Part shown: positions 1 through 8,920 of the stretch, piece after piece
How the letters are laid out: the number at the start of each line of letters is the position of its first letter
Position numbering within the stretch: the first letter of the stretch is position 1
DNA from: Streptomyces sp. NRRL S-646
GTDB taxonomy: Bacteria; Actinomycetota; Actinomycetes; Streptomycetales; Streptomycetaceae
Direction: 5' to 3'
DNA: 63,701 nt
NCBI RefSeq assembly: GCF_000720765.1
Contig: NZ_JODC01000029.1
Span: 1-63,701 of the forward strand
Position numbers and translations under genes: made by a program
The notes under the pieces: model-generated
Database searches by the model: none
Told to the model about the DNA's origin: nothing
The model's input: the letters and a program-made list of their open reading frames with translations, nothing else

Positions 1-103
1 AGGGAAACGCCCGGTTACATTCCGAACCCGGAAGCTAAGCCTTACAGCGCCGATGGTACTGCAGGGGGGACCCTGTGGGAGAGTAGGACGCCGCCGAACT
101 CCT
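1..103 (+). rRNA. rrf: 5S ribosomal RNA, 3' part
   Basis: The first ~100 bases read as the 3' five-sixths of a bacterial 5S rRNA: conserved CCGAACCCGGAAG in loop B/helix III, then GATGGTACTGC and the closing GGGAGAGTAGGACGCCGCC helix. The 5' end lies outside the window, so an rRNA operon reads rightward into it. A strong hairpin terminator follows at once. The exact 3' end is placed by comparison with the usual ~120-nt length. Confidence 0.93.
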
Positions 104-108
104 TTTAG

Positions 109-151
109 AGCTCTGACTCTTGGGCAACAGCCCAAGAGTCAGAGCTTTTTT
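109..151 (+). terminator. rRNA operon intrinsic terminator
   Basis: A perfect 17-bp stem (109-125 pairing with 130-146, loop AACA) is followed by a run of six T. It sits directly after the 5S rRNA, as expected for the end of an rrn operon. Confidence 0.95.
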
Positions 152-207
152 GCGTTGAGGTAAGGTCAGGGAGCATCGTTGGCACGTTTCCCACAGGAGG
201 CCCCCGG

Positions 208-816
208 GTGGAGGTCCAGGAGACCCGCGTCCAGACGGACCGGGTCCTCACCATCCCCAACATCCTCAGCATGGCGCGTCTCGTCGGCGTGCCGGTCTTT
301 CTGTGGCTGATCCTCAGGCCTGAGTTCGGAGGCCCGAAGAGTGACACGTGGGCGCTGCTGGTGCTCGCTCTGAGTGGCGTCAGCGACTATCTGGACGGCA
401 AGCTCGCGCGCCGTTGGAACCAGATCAGTAGTCTTGGCCGGCTGCTCGACCCCGCGGCCGACCGGCTCTACATTCTCTCGACGCTGGTCGGCCTCACCTG
501 GCGCGAGATTCTGCCAATCTGGTTGACCGCTGTACTTCTGGCGCGCGAGCTCGTACTGCTGGTGATGGTGGGCATCCTCCGGAGGCACGGCTATCCGCCG
601 CCGCAGGTGAACTTCCTGGGGAAGGCGGCCACCTTCAACTTGATGTACGCCTTCCCCTTGCTCCTGCTCAGTGACGGAACTGGATGGATCTCGTCACTCG
701 CTGCTATTTTCGGATGGGCGTTCGCCGGATGGGGTACAACGCTCTACTGGTGGGCAGGAGTCCTCTACGTAGTACAAGTCCGCCGCCTCGTCCGTGCGGA
801 CGCCATGGCCGATTGA
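208..816 (+). CDS. CDP-alcohol phosphatidyltransferase (PgsA / actinobacterial cardiolipin synthase type)
   Basis: A 202-aa membrane enzyme that would transfer a phosphatidyl group from CDP-diacylglycerol to an alcohol acceptor. The family signature D-x2-DG-x2-AR-x8-G-x3-D-x3-D is complete (D60, D63, G64, AR67-68, G77, D81, D85). Hydrophobic segments surround it. GTG at 208 is preceded by CAGGAGG at about 194-200. From memory, the Streptomyces coelicolor gene at this place (SCO1389) was shown to be a eukaryotic-like cardiolipin synthase. The mycobacterial gene at this place is pgsA2. Family is certain; whether the acceptor is glycerol-3-phosphate or phosphatidylglycerol cannot be read from sequence. 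Next gene starts 117 bp downstream. Confidence 0.9.
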   Translation: MEVQETRVQTDRVLTIPNILSMARLVGVPVFLWLILRPEFGGPKSDTWALLVLALSGVSDYLDGKLARRWNQISSLGRLLDPAADRLYILSTLVGLTWREILPIWLTAVLLARELVLLVMVGILRRHGYPPPQVNFLGKAATFNLMYAFPLLLLSDGTGWISSLAAIFGWAFAGWGTTLYWWAGVLYVVQVRRLVRADAMAD

Positions 817-933
817 CCTCGCCGATTGCGCCGCGGCCGTAGCGGCCGGATGGCCCTCGGCGGAAAAGTGCGGGACAATCTGGGCGGGTGAAGTCGGCTA
901 GACCGTCGTCTCTTTGAGGAGGACGCTTCCGAC

Positions 934-3429
934 ATGAAGGCCGTCGTGATGGCCGGAGGTGAAGGCACACGCCTTCGCCCCATGACCTCAAGCATGCCCA
1001 AGCCGCTCCTGCCCGTGGTCAACCGCCCGATCATGGAGCACGTGCTACGGCTGCTCAAAAGGCATGGGCTGAACGAGACCGTCGTAACTGTCCAGTTCCT
1101 GGCCTCATTGGTCAAGAACTACTTCGGTGACGGCGAAGAGCTCGGAATGGAGCTCTCCTATGCCAATGAGGAGAAGCCACTCGGTACCGCAGGGAGCGTC
1201 AAGAACGCCGAAGAGGCGTTGAAGGACGATGCCTTCCTCGTCATCTCTGGTGATGCCCTGACCGACTTCGACCTCACCGAGCTGATCAATTTCCACAAGG
1301 AAAAGGGTGCGCTCGTCACTGTCTGTCTGACACGTGTGCCGAATCCGCTGGAGTTCGGTATCACGATCGTCGATGAAGAAGGAAAGGTCGAGCGCTTCCT
1401 CGAGAAGCCCACCTGGGGGCAGGTCTTCTCCGACACTGTCAACACGGGCATCTACGTGATGGAGCCCGAGGTCTTCGACTATGTCGAGCCGGATGTGCCC
1501 GTGGACTGGTCCGGGGACGTCTTTCCTCAGCTGATGAAGGAAGGCAAGCCGATCTACGGCTATGTCGCGGAGGGGTACTGGGAGGACGTCGGTACGCACG
1601 AGAGTTACGTGAAGGCGCAGGCCGATGTCCTGGAGGGCAGGGTCGACGTCGAGATCGACGGCTTCGAGATGTCCCCGGGCGTGTGGGTGGCCGAAGGTGC
1701 CGAGGTGCATCCCGACGCCGTGCTGCGCGGCCCGCTCTACATCGGCGACTACGCCAAGGTCGAAGCCGGTGCGGAAATTCGTGAACACACAGTCGTGGGC
1801 TCGAACGTCGTTGTGAAGAGCGGTGCGTTTCTGCACAAGGCCGTTGTGCACGACAACGTGTACGTGGGGCAGCACAGCAATCTGCGTGGATGCGTCGTCG
1901 GAAAGAACACCGACATCATGCGTGCCGCGCGGATCGAGGACGGTGCGGTCATCGGCGATGAGTGTCTCATCGGTGAAGAATCGATCGTTCAGGGCAATGT
2001 GCGGGTCTACCCGTTCAAGACCATCGAGGCCGGCGCCTTCGTCAACACCTCGGTCATCTGGGAGTCCAGGGGCCAGGCGCATCTCTTCGGCGCGCGTGGG
2101 GTGTCCGGCATCCTGAACGTGGAGATCACGCCCGAGCTTGCCGTGCGCCTGGCCGGCGCCTATGCCACGACTCTGAAGAAGGGCTCCACTGTCACCACCG
2201 CCCGCGACCACTCCCGGGGCGCCCGTGCGCTGAAGCGGGCGGTCATCTCCGCCCTGCAGGCCAGCGCCATCGACGTACGGGACCTGGAGAACGTACCGCT
2301 GCCCGTTGCCCGGCAGCAGACGGCACGGGGCAGCGCCGGCGGGATCATGATCCGGACCACGCCCGGGGTGCCGGACTCCGTGGACATCATGTTCTTCGAC
2401 GGGAACGGCGCCGATCTGTCGCAGGGAAGCCAGCGAAAGCTGGACCGCGTGTTCGCACGACAGGAGTACCGGCGTGCGTTCCCCGGGGAGATCGGCGACC
2501 TGCACTTTCCTGCCAGCGTCTTCGATTCGTACACCGGCTCGTTGTTGCGCAATGTCGACACGACCGGGATCACCGACTCCGGGTTGAAGGTCGTCGTCGA
2601 CGCGTCGAACGGCAGTGCCGGTCTGGTCCTGCCCAGCCTGTTGGGCAAGCTCGGTGTGGACTCGCTGACCATCAATCCCGGGCTCGACGAGTCGCGCCCC
2701 ACGGAGTCCGCCGATGTGCGGCGCTCGGGGCTGGTGCGGCTCGGTGAGATCGTGGCGTCGTCGCGGGCCGCCTTCGGAGTGCGGTTCGACCCGGTTGGCG
2801 AGCGCTTGTCGCTGGTCGACGAGAAGGGGCGGATCGTCGAGGACGACCGCGCGCTACTGGTCATGCTGGATCTGGTGGCCGCGGAGCGGCGCAGTGGGCG
2901 GGTGGCGCTGCCGGTGACCACGACGAGGATCGCCGAACAGGTCGCGGCGTACCACGGGACGCAGGTGGAGTGGACGACGACTTCGCCCGACGACCTGACT
3001 AGGGTCGGGGGCGACGACTCGACCATCTTCGGCGGTGACGGCAAGGGCGGCTTCATCGTCCCCGAGTTCAGCAGTGTCTTCGACGGTACGGCGGCCTTCG
3101 TACGGCTGATCGGACTGGTGGCGCGGACACAGCTCACGCTCAGCCAGATCGATGCCCGGATTCCGCGGGCACACGTCCTCAAGCGGGATCTTGCGACTCC
3201 CTGGGCCGTCAAGGGACTCGTGATGCGGCGAGTGGTCGAGGCGGCAGGAGACCGCTTCGTGGACACCACGGACGGCGTGCGGGTGGTGGAGACCGACGGG
3301 CGCTGGGTGATGGTGCTGCCCGACCCGGCTGAGGCGGTCACCCACCTGTGGGCGGAGGGGCCGGACGACGCCTCCGCCCAGGCCCTGCTCGACGAGTGGT
3401 CGGCGGTCGTGGACAGCGCCGGCCGCTGA
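934..3429 (+). CDS. mannose-1-phosphate guanylyltransferase fused to a degenerate phosphomannomutase-like module
   Basis: An 831-aa fusion. Residues 1-230 are a nucleotidyltransferase with the sugar-nucleotide signature [12 protein letters not shown] and the SGDALTD metal-binding region. Residues ~245-370 are left-handed beta-helix hexapeptide repeats. Residues ~385-831 follow the phosphohexomutase fold. The N-terminal part should make GDP-mannose from mannose-1-phosphate. The mutase half looks catalytically dead: the phosphoserine loop TASHNP is replaced by RTTPGVP and the metal loop DGDxDR by DPVGER. RBS-like GAGGA precedes ATG 934. Such fusions are widespread in actinobacteria. A regulatory or structural role for the mutase half is inference. 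Confidence 0.88.
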   Translation: MKAVVMAGGEGTRLRPMTSSMPKPLLPVVNRPIMEHVLRLLKRHGLNETVVTVQFLASLVKNYFGDGEELGMELSYANEEKPLGTAGSVKNAEEALKDDAFLVISGDALTDFDLTELINFHKEKGALVTVCLTRVPNPLEFGITIVDEEGKVERFLEKPTWGQVFSDTVNTGIYVMEPEVFDYVEPDVPVDWSGDVFPQLMKEGKPIYGYVAEGYWEDVGTHESYVKAQADVLEGRVDVEIDGFEMSPGVWVAEGAEVHPDAVLRGPLYIGDYAKVEAGAEIREHTVVGSNVVVKSGAFLHKAVVHDNVYVGQHSNLRGCVVGKNTDIMRAARIEDGAVIGDECLIGEESIVQGNVRVYPFKTIEAGAFVNTSVIWESRGQAHLFGARGVSGILNVEITPELAVRLAGAYATTLKKGSTVTTARDHSRGARALKRAVISALQASAIDVRDLENVPLPVARQQTARGSAGGIMIRTTPGVPDSVDIMFFDGNGADLSQGSQRKLDRVFARQEYRRAFPGEIGDLHFPASVFDSYTGSLLRNVDTTGITDSGLKVVVDASNGSAGLVLPSLLGKLGVDSLTINPGLDESRPTESADVRRSGLVRLGEIVASSRAAFGVRFDPVGERLSLVDEKGRIVEDDRALLVMLDLVAAERRSGRVALPVTTTRIAEQVAAYHGTQVEWTTTSPDDLTRVGGDDSTIFGGDGKGGFIVPEFSSVFDGTAAFVRLIGLVARTQLTLSQIDARIPRAHVLKRDLATPWAVKGLVMRRVVEAAGDRFVDTTDGVRVVETDGRWVMVLPDPAEAVTHLWAEGPDDASAQALLDEWSAVVDSAGR

Positions 3430-3536
3430 AAGACGCAGCACGCGCGCGTGTCGGACAGGTGTCCCCAAGGGGGCCCGTCCGGCACGCCGGTGGGGCCATT
3501 CGGAGGTAGTGGTCGCGACATGCGACGATGTGCGGC

Positions 3537-4442
3537 ATGCCGCAGCAGCCCCCCGTTCGGAGCACACCCACGCGACCCTCGCGTCCGGATGCTTCCATGT
3601 CGCTGCTCACCAACGTCATGGATCACAGCCTGGACGACGGTTACGCCGAGGCGGCCGCCAGGAAGGAGGCCGCGGGTGACGGTGGTCTCCCGAAGACCCT
3701 TCAGGCCAGGCTCGGCCTGGCCGCCGGGCTGGTGCTCGCGGCTCTCGTCGTGACCGTCGGAGCGGCACAGGCTCGAGTGGCGGCTCCTGTCGTCGCCAAG
3801 GAGCGCGAGGAACTGATCAACCGCATCGACCGGGAGACCACGGCGGCGGACAAACTGGAGGGCTCCGTCGACAAGCTGCGCGACGATGTGAGCGCGCGCC
3901 AGCGGGAGGCCCTCGAGAAGAGCGGCAGTGGAGATCAGTCGGAGCTGGTGGGGATTTTGTCGGGTGCCGTCGCAGTACACGGCCCGGGCGTGAAACTGGT
4001 CGTGAACGACGCCAAGGAAGCCACCAGCGGCGGCAACGGCAATCCGCGCGAGACCTCGGACTTCTCCGACACCGGTCGAGTGCGGGACCGCGACATGCAG
4101 CGTGTGGTCAATGGGCTGTGGGCGTCGGGGGCCGAGGCCGTTTCGATCAATGGCCAGCGGTTGACGGCGCTTTCGGCGATCAGGGCCGCGGGGGACGCGA
4201 TACTGGTCGACAACAAGCCGCTGGTTCCTCCCTATACGGTGCTGGCCGTGGGGAACGGCAAGCAGTTGAGCAGCAGGTTCCAGGACAGCGCCGACGGGCT
4301 CTATCTGCACGCCCTGCAGGAGACCTACGGCATCCGGGCCAGCATCTCCGTGGAGGGCGACCTCCGGCTGCCTGCCGCACCGAGTGTGATCGTACGTACA
4401 GCACAGCCGAAGACCGAGAAGACTGAGAAGGGCACATCGTGA
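3537..4442 (+). CDS. DUF881 membrane-anchored protein (upstream copy)
   Basis: About 301 aa. An N-terminal cytoplasmic stretch and one transmembrane helix (near residues 60-80) are followed by a charged helical segment, then the DUF881 domain (GILSGAVAVHGPGVKLVVND; ASGAEAVSINGQRL; YTVLAVGN). The pattern of GPG followed later by GAEAI/VxING is diagnostic. Function is not established; the family is a paralogue of the gene at 4777 and always brackets the small basic protein. ATG 3537 is preferred over ATG 3528 because the product then starts MPQQPPV; GGAGGT lies at 3501-3506. Stop overlaps the next start (GTGA at 4439). Confidence 0.85.
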   Translation: MPQQPPVRSTPTRPSRPDASMSLLTNVMDHSLDDGYAEAAARKEAAGDGGLPKTLQARLGLAAGLVLAALVVTVGAAQARVAAPVVAKEREELINRIDRETTAADKLEGSVDKLRDDVSARQREALEKSGSGDQSELVGILSGAVAVHGPGVKLVVNDAKEATSGGNGNPRETSDFSDTGRVRDRDMQRVVNGLWASGAEAVSINGQRLTALSAIRAAGDAILVDNKPLVPPYTVLAVGNGKQLSSRFQDSADGLYLHALQETYGIRASISVEGDLRLPAAPSVIVRTAQPKTEKTEKGTS

Positions 4443-4771
4443 TCGCCGTACTGGGCCTCGTCGTGGGAGTCGTGGCCGGCCTGTTGGTCCGGCCTGAGGT
4501 TCCGGCGGTCGTCGAGCCTTACCTGCCGATCGCCGTCGTCGCGGCGCTCGACGCCGTCTTCGGTGGTCTGCGGGCCATGCTCGACGGGATCTTCGACGAC
4601 AAGGTCTTCGTGGTGTCGTTCCTGTCCAACGTGGTCGTGGCCGCGTTGATCGTGTTCCTGGGCGACAAGTTGGGTGTGGGCGCCCAGCTGTCCACCGGTG
4701 TCGTCGTGGTCCTCGGGATCCGCATCTTCTCCAACGCCGCGGCGATCCGCCGGCACGTGTTCCGGGCGTGA
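4439..4771 (+). CDS. sbp: small basic protein family membrane protein (Sbp, DUF1290)
   Basis: A 110-aa membrane protein with three hydrophobic segments (1-18, ~28-45, ~60-78, then a fourth weaker one) and the hallmark LDAVFGGLRAMLDGIFDDKVF loop region. This is the family next to DUF881 genes in Gram-positive bacteria, where it is placed near division and cell-envelope genes; its role is unknown. GTG 4439 overlaps the DUF881 stop codon, and its own stop abuts the following DUF881 gene, so the three are one translationally coupled unit. Confidence 0.88.
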   Translation: MIAVLGLVVGVVAGLLVRPEVPAVVEPYLPIAVVAALDAVFGGLRAMLDGIFDDKVFVVSFLSNVVVAALIVFLGDKLGVGAQLSTGVVVVLGIRIFSNAAAIRRHVFRA

Positions 4772-4776
4772 GGCCG

Positions 4777-5628
4777 ATGAGCGACAACGAAGAGACGCCG
4801 GAGAACAGGCTGCGCAAGGAACTTCCGGAGGAGGTTCCCGCGACGGAGCCCGACGTGACGGCAGCTCCCGACGTGACGGCAGCTCCCGAGGAGAAGCAGC
4901 CCTCTCTCACGGGGCGGCAGCGGCTGGTGAAGGGCCTCTGGCCGCCGCGCATCACCCGCGCCCAACTCATCGTCGCCGTCCTGCTGTTCGGCCTCGGCTT
5001 CGGCCTGGCCGTCCAGGTGGCTTCCAACAGCAACAGCGACAGCGCTCTGCGCGGCGCGCGTCAGGAAGATCTCGTTCGCATCCTGGATGAACTCGACGAC
5101 CGTACACAGCGTCTTGAGGACGAGAAGCAGGGACTGGAGAAGCAGCGCGACGAGCTGGAGAACAGCTCCAACCAGGCCGAGGAGGCCCGCAAGCAGACCG
5201 TCGAGAAGGAGAAGCAACTCGGCATTCTGGCGGGCACGGTGGCCGCGCAGGGGCCCGGCATCACGATGACCATCGAGGACACGAAGGGGACGGTCCAGGC
5301 GGACATGCTGCTCGATGCGATCCAGGAGCTGCGTGCGGCAGGAGCGGAGGCGATCCAGGTGAACGATGTGCGTGTCGTCGCCAACACCTACTTCACCGAC
5401 TCCGGCAAGAGCGTGAGCGTCGACGGGAACAAGATCAACGCGCCCTTCCGTTTCAAGGTCATCGGCAAGCCGGCGGACCTCGAACCGGCGCTCAACATCC
5501 CGGGAGGCGTGGTGCAGACTCTTGAGAAGGAGCAGGCCACCGCTGCCGTCGAGCGGTCGAACAAGATCGTCGTGGACGCCTTGCGAGCGGCGAAGCGGCC
5601 TGACTACGCTCGGTCGCCCTCCCAGTGA
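4777..5628 (+). CDS. DUF881 membrane-anchored protein (downstream copy)
   Basis: About 283 aa. A charged N-terminus, a transmembrane helix (LIVAVLLFGLGFGLAVQV, near residues 72-90) and a coiled-coil-rich segment (DELDDRTQRLEDEKQGLEKQ) lead to DUF881 (GTVAAQGPGITMTIED; GAEAIQVNDVRV). It shares fold and motif order with the protein at 3537. The N-terminal tail contains an exact 18-bp tandem duplication (4849-4866 and 4867-4884) coding DVTAAP twice. ATG 4777 is chosen over the overlapping GTG 4768, which would couple it to sbp; either is possible. Confidence 0.86.
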   Translation: MSDNEETPENRLRKELPEEVPATEPDVTAAPDVTAAPEEKQPSLTGRQRLVKGLWPPRITRAQLIVAVLLFGLGFGLAVQVASNSNSDSALRGARQEDLVRILDELDDRTQRLEDEKQGLEKQRDELENSSNQAEEARKQTVEKEKQLGILAGTVAAQGPGITMTIEDTKGTVQADMLLDAIQELRAAGAEAIQVNDVRVVANTYFTDSGKSVSVDGNKINAPFRFKVIGKPADLEPALNIPGGVVQTLEKEQATAAVERSNKIVVDALRAAKRPDYARSPSQ

Positions 5629-5818
5629 ACAGGCGGTGCATGGGGGACGTCCGGCGGGGGCATGAGGTTGCGGGGGGTCGGCGCACCGAATGGGTGGTGC
5701 GTGGTGGAAACTGTCTGGTGGATACGGACGTTGTGAGGATGTCCGGGTCGGCCGGTGTATGCAATCAGGGTTCGTCCTGCCCCACGGGCGGGTCTGTTTC
5801 GGTCAAGGGGAATCGCCC

Positions 5819-6595
5819 GTGAAGTTGTTTGCGAAGTTGTTCGGCAAGAGCGCGCGAGAGGGTAGCGACAACGCGACCGCTCGTCATCGCGCACAGCCCG
5901 ACGCAGAGGGTCAGCGCCCGCTGTTCCGGGACCAGGTCCCTGGTCCGGGTGGTGACATTCCCGGAGGTCAGGGCGCGCCGTCTGTTGACCCTGCGCAGTC
6001 CGGCGGCATAGGTTTCGGGCAACCGTCAACCTCAAGTACGGGTGGAGGGTTTTCCCCTATGTCGGCCCTGGTGTGTACGAGGTGCGGTAACCGCAACGCG
6101 GAGAACAGCCGCTTCTGCTCCAACTGTGGCGCCCCGCTGCGGGCTGGCGGCGCGCCCGAGCGACCGTCCGAGACGACGTCCACGATCTCGATTTCCGGCC
6201 TCGAGGCCTATGACGCCGAGGTCACCGGTCAGACGCAGATGCCGGCGCTCTCTCCCGAGGCCCAGGCGGCCGTCGACGCGCTGCCACTGGGCTCCGCGCT
6301 CCTGGTCGTGCGCCGCGGGCCGAACTCGGGCAGCCGCTTTCTGCTGGACGGCGACCTGACCACGGCAGGGCGTCATCCGCAGAGCGACATCTTCCTGGAC
6401 GACGTGACGGTCTCGCGCCGGCACGTGGAGTTCCGCCGTGGTGCGGACGGCTCGTTCACGGTGGCCGACGTGGGCAGTCTGAACGGCACGTACGTCAACC
6501 GCGAGCGGATCGACCAGGTCGCTCTGAACAACGGTGACGAGGTGCAGATCGGAAAGTACCGGCTGGTCTTCTACGCAAGCCAGCGGGGCTACTGA
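5819..6595 (+). CDS. garA: GarA/OdhI-type FHA-domain protein with N-terminal zinc ribbon
   Basis: A 258-aa cytoplasmic protein. Residues 86-103 form a zinc ribbon (CTRC ... CSNC). Residues 118-122 carry ETTST, the position and sequence type phosphorylated by PknB/PknG in mycobacterial GarA (ETTSVF) and corynebacterial OdhI. Residues ~160-255 are an FHA domain (GRHPQSDI, SRRHVEF, GSLNGTYVN). In those relatives the protein switches 2-oxoglutarate dehydrogenase and glutamate metabolism according to its phosphorylation. That role here is inference from motif and synteny. The long N-terminal extension is a Streptomyces-type addition. Start GTG 5819 follows AAGGGG; nothing in 5629-5818 codes. Confidence 0.88.
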   Translation: MKLFAKLFGKSAREGSDNATARHRAQPDAEGQRPLFRDQVPGPGGDIPGGQGAPSVDPAQSGGIGFGQPSTSSTGGGFSPMSALVCTRCGNRNAENSRFCSNCGAPLRAGGAPERPSETTSTISISGLEAYDAEVTGQTQMPALSPEAQAAVDALPLGSALLVVRRGPNSGSRFLLDGDLTTAGRHPQSDIFLDDVTVSRRHVEFRRGADGSFTVADVGSLNGTYVNRERIDQVALNNGDEVQIGKYRLVFYASQRGY

Positions 6596-6639
6596 CCCTT
6601 CCCCCAGACCCCGTCCGGGGGGACCCCAAGGGAATGTCC

Positions 6640-7377
6640 ATGCTTCGAACACCGGGCGGCGGTGCCGGGCACGGCACCGCCGGCACGGACAGCGGTCTGA
6701 TGAGCATTGGCACCGTGCTGAACGTGCTGCGCGACGAGTTCCCCGAAGTCACCATCTCCAAGATCCGTTTCCTGGAGTCGGAGGGGCTCATCGAGCCGCA
6801 GCGCACCCCGTCGGGGTATCGCAAGTTCAGCGCGGGCGACGTCGAGCGCCTCGGCCACGTGCTGAGGATGCAGCGGGACCACTATTTGCCCCTCAAGGTG
6901 ATCCGCGAGCATCTGGACGCCATGGAGCGCGGTGAGGCCGTCCCACTGCCCGTCGTGGGACGCCAGCGGGACGGCGAGGCTCTCCTCGAGGCGTCGGAGG
7001 GGCCCACCGCGGCTCGGATCGGGCGGGCCGAGCTGCTCGCGGCCGCCGGGATCGGCGAGCAGGAACTCGAGGAGTGGGAGTCGTACGGCCTGGTCGCGCC
7101 GCTGCCGGACGGGGCATACGACGCGGAGACGGTGACGGTGGCGTCGCTCGTCGTTGAGCTCGGGCGGTTCGGGATCGAGCCGCGGCACCTGAGGGCCATG
7201 AAGGCCGCCGCCGACCGTGAGGCCGGGCTCGTGGACCAGGTGGTGGCCCCGCTGAAGCGCCACCGCAATCCGCAGACCAGGGCGCATGCCCAGGCGCGTA
7301 CGAAGGAGCTGGCGGCGCTCACGGTGAAGCTGCACGCCGCCCTCGTGCAGACCGCGCTCGGTGTGCGGCTGCCCTGA
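6640..7377 (+). CDS. ftsR: MerR-family regulator, FtsR type
   Basis: A 245-aa DNA-binding protein. The N-terminal winged helix has the MerR pattern (ISKIRFLESEGLIEPQRTPSGYRKFS; DVERLGHVLRMQRDHYLPL). The C-terminal half resembles the Rv1828/FtsR family, which has a second helical module rather than a metal or ligand pocket with cysteines. FtsR activates ftsZ in corynebacteria and sits directly after garA there as here. ATG 6640 is preferred over ATG 6634 because AAGGGA (6628-6633) is then at normal spacing. It lies 44 bp after garA, so co-transcription is likely. Confidence 0.85.
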   Translation: MLRTPGGGAGHGTAGTDSGLMSIGTVLNVLRDEFPEVTISKIRFLESEGLIEPQRTPSGYRKFSAGDVERLGHVLRMQRDHYLPLKVIREHLDAMERGEAVPLPVVGRQRDGEALLEASEGPTAARIGRAELLAAAGIGEQELEEWESYGLVAPLPDGAYDAETVTVASLVVELGRFGIEPRHLRAMKAAADREAGLVDQVVAPLKRHRNPQTRAHAQARTKELAALTVKLHAALVQTALGVRLP

Positions 7378-7462
7378 CTCCGGCGCGTCCGCGGCGGCCG
7401 GATCGGCCTCCCGTTCTCGGCTCGACTACCCAAACGTCCCGGGCAGGTCCTAGGGTTGCTGT

Positions 7463-7936
7463 GTGAACGAGCTCGATGTCGTAGGTGTCCGGGTCGAAAT
7501 GCCCTCCAACCAACCGATCGTGCTCCTGCGTGAAGTGGGAGGCGACCGTTACCTCCCCATCTGGATCGGGCCCGGGGAGGCGACTGCCATTGCCTTCGCC
7601 CAGCAGGGCATGGCCCCCGCACGACCGCTGACCCACGACCTGTTCAAGGACGTGCTGGAGGCCGTCGGTCAGGAGCTGACCGAAGTACGCATCACGGATC
7701 TGCGTGAGGGCGTCTTCTATGCGGAGCTGGTCTTCGCCAGCGGGGTCGAAGTCAGTGCCCGTCCTTCCGACGCCATAGCGCTGGCCCTGCGCACCGGAAC
7801 GCCGATCTACGGCAGCGACGGGGTGCTCGACGACGCAGGCATCGCGATTCCGGATGAGCAGGAGGACGAGGTGGAGAAGTTCCGCGAGTTCCTCGACCAG
7901 ATCTCGCCGGAGGACTTCGGGACAAGCAGTCAGTGA
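7463..7936 (+). CDS. DUF151 / bifunctional nuclease family protein
   Basis: A 157-aa cytoplasmic protein of the family whose plant member is a bifunctional nuclease. Conserved motifs are LPIWIGPGEATAIAF, THDLFKDVLEA, GVFYAEL and ARPSDAIALALRTGTPIY, ending in an acidic tail. Its role in actinobacteria is not known (Rv1829 place). GTG 7463 has no Shine-Dalgarno, and a TAGGGT hexamer at 7451-7456 puts the likely transcription start at the start codon, so leaderless translation is probable. No clear -35 box is seen. Confidence 0.86.
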   Translation: MNELDVVGVRVEMPSNQPIVLLREVGGDRYLPIWIGPGEATAIAFAQQGMAPARPLTHDLFKDVLEAVGQELTEVRITDLREGVFYAELVFASGVEVSARPSDAIALALRTGTPIYGSDGVLDDAGIAIPDEQEDEVEKFREFLDQISPEDFGTSSQ

Positions 7937-8196
7937 GGCGTGGGCGGCCCGGCGGAGTCGGACTCCGCAGCGGGCCGGTTCGCGGCCCGTCACGGCTCGA
8001 ATGCCGGCAAATGCCAACGGCGAGTGAGAGCGTCCTGCGGCCCCCTCCGAGCGCATTCGGCTAGCCTTTCCCCGCGGTGGGGTGCGGGAAACCACTCTTA
8101 GGGTGATTATCACTCGGCGTGCCGAGTGTGGCGATCGTTGACGCACCCCTGGTGACTGCCTACCGTCGAGATGGCAGGTCAAGGACGGAGGTCGGC

Positions 8197-8841
8197 GTGA
8201 GAAGCAGCGGCGACGGTACGGCTGGGGGTGCCCCCGAACGCAGTCCGGGGGAGAGCGGTCCGTACCCGCTTCACGGCAGCGCGGCCGATCACGCTCCGCA
8301 GCGACCGACGGCCGTGCCGAGCAGCGGAGGGGCGGCGTCCATGGCGTCCGAGCAGATCGGCTATCGCGGCCCGACGGCCTGCGCGGCCGCCGGCATCACC
8401 TACCGGCAACTGGACTACTGGGCCCGTACCGGGCTCGTCGAGCCGAGCGTGCGGCCCGCCTACGGGTCGGGCACGCAGCGGCTGTACAGCTTCCGGGACG
8501 TCGTGGTCCTCAAGATCGTCAAGCGGTTCCTGGACACCGGTGTCTCGCTGCAGAACATCCGTACCGCGGTGGTGCACCTGCGTGAGCAGGGCTTCCGGGA
8601 CCTGGAGCGCATGACGCTGATGAGCGACGGTGCCACGGTCTACGAGTGCACCTCGCCCGACGAGGTCCACGCGCTGCTCCAGGGCGGCCAGGGGATCTTC
8701 GGGATCGCCGTCGGTGTGGTGTGGCGGGACGTCGACAGTGCGCTCTCGCAGCTGCACGGCGAGCGGATCGACACCGGCGAGACCCTGGTCGGGCACAACC
8801 CGGCGGACGAGCTGGCGCGACGGCGGAACCGGGCCGTCTGA
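8197..8841 (+). CDS. MerR-family regulator, Rv1830/ResR type
   Basis: About 214 aa. A low-complexity N-terminal tail of ~50 aa precedes a MerR winged helix (ITYRQLDYWARTGLVEPSV; RLYSFRDVVVLKIVKRFLDTGVSLQNIRTAV). A C-terminal dimer/effector region ends in RRRNRAV. The mycobacterial gene in this place (Rv1830, ResR/McdR) influences cell division and growth recovery. GTG 8197 follows CGGAGGT (8187-8192). ATG 8341 would trim the tail and is the alternative start. The tail is encoded by a GC-rich inverted-repeat-like stretch (GGGGGTGCCCCC), a sort of insert common in Streptomyces genes. Confidence 0.83.
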   Translation: MRSSGDGTAGGAPERSPGESGPYPLHGSAADHAPQRPTAVPSSGGAASMASEQIGYRGPTACAAAGITYRQLDYWARTGLVEPSVRPAYGSGTQRLYSFRDVVVLKIVKRFLDTGVSLQNIRTAVVHLREQGFRDLERMTLMSDGATVYECTSPDEVHALLQGGQGIFGIAVGVVWRDVDSALSQLHGERIDTGETLVGHNPADELARRRNRAV

Positions 8842-8920
8842 CCCCGTCCCCTGCGGCCTCTCAGAGCGCTTCGGCGATCTCAGGACGGCATTGTCAGTGG
8901 CGTAGGGCAGCATCGGAGAT

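Noticed and set aside
2160..5033. Long minus-strand open frame opposite the guanylyltransferase and DUF881 genes
   Set aside because: Arises from the codon bias of the sense genes; product is Arg/Ser/Thr-rich without any family motif.
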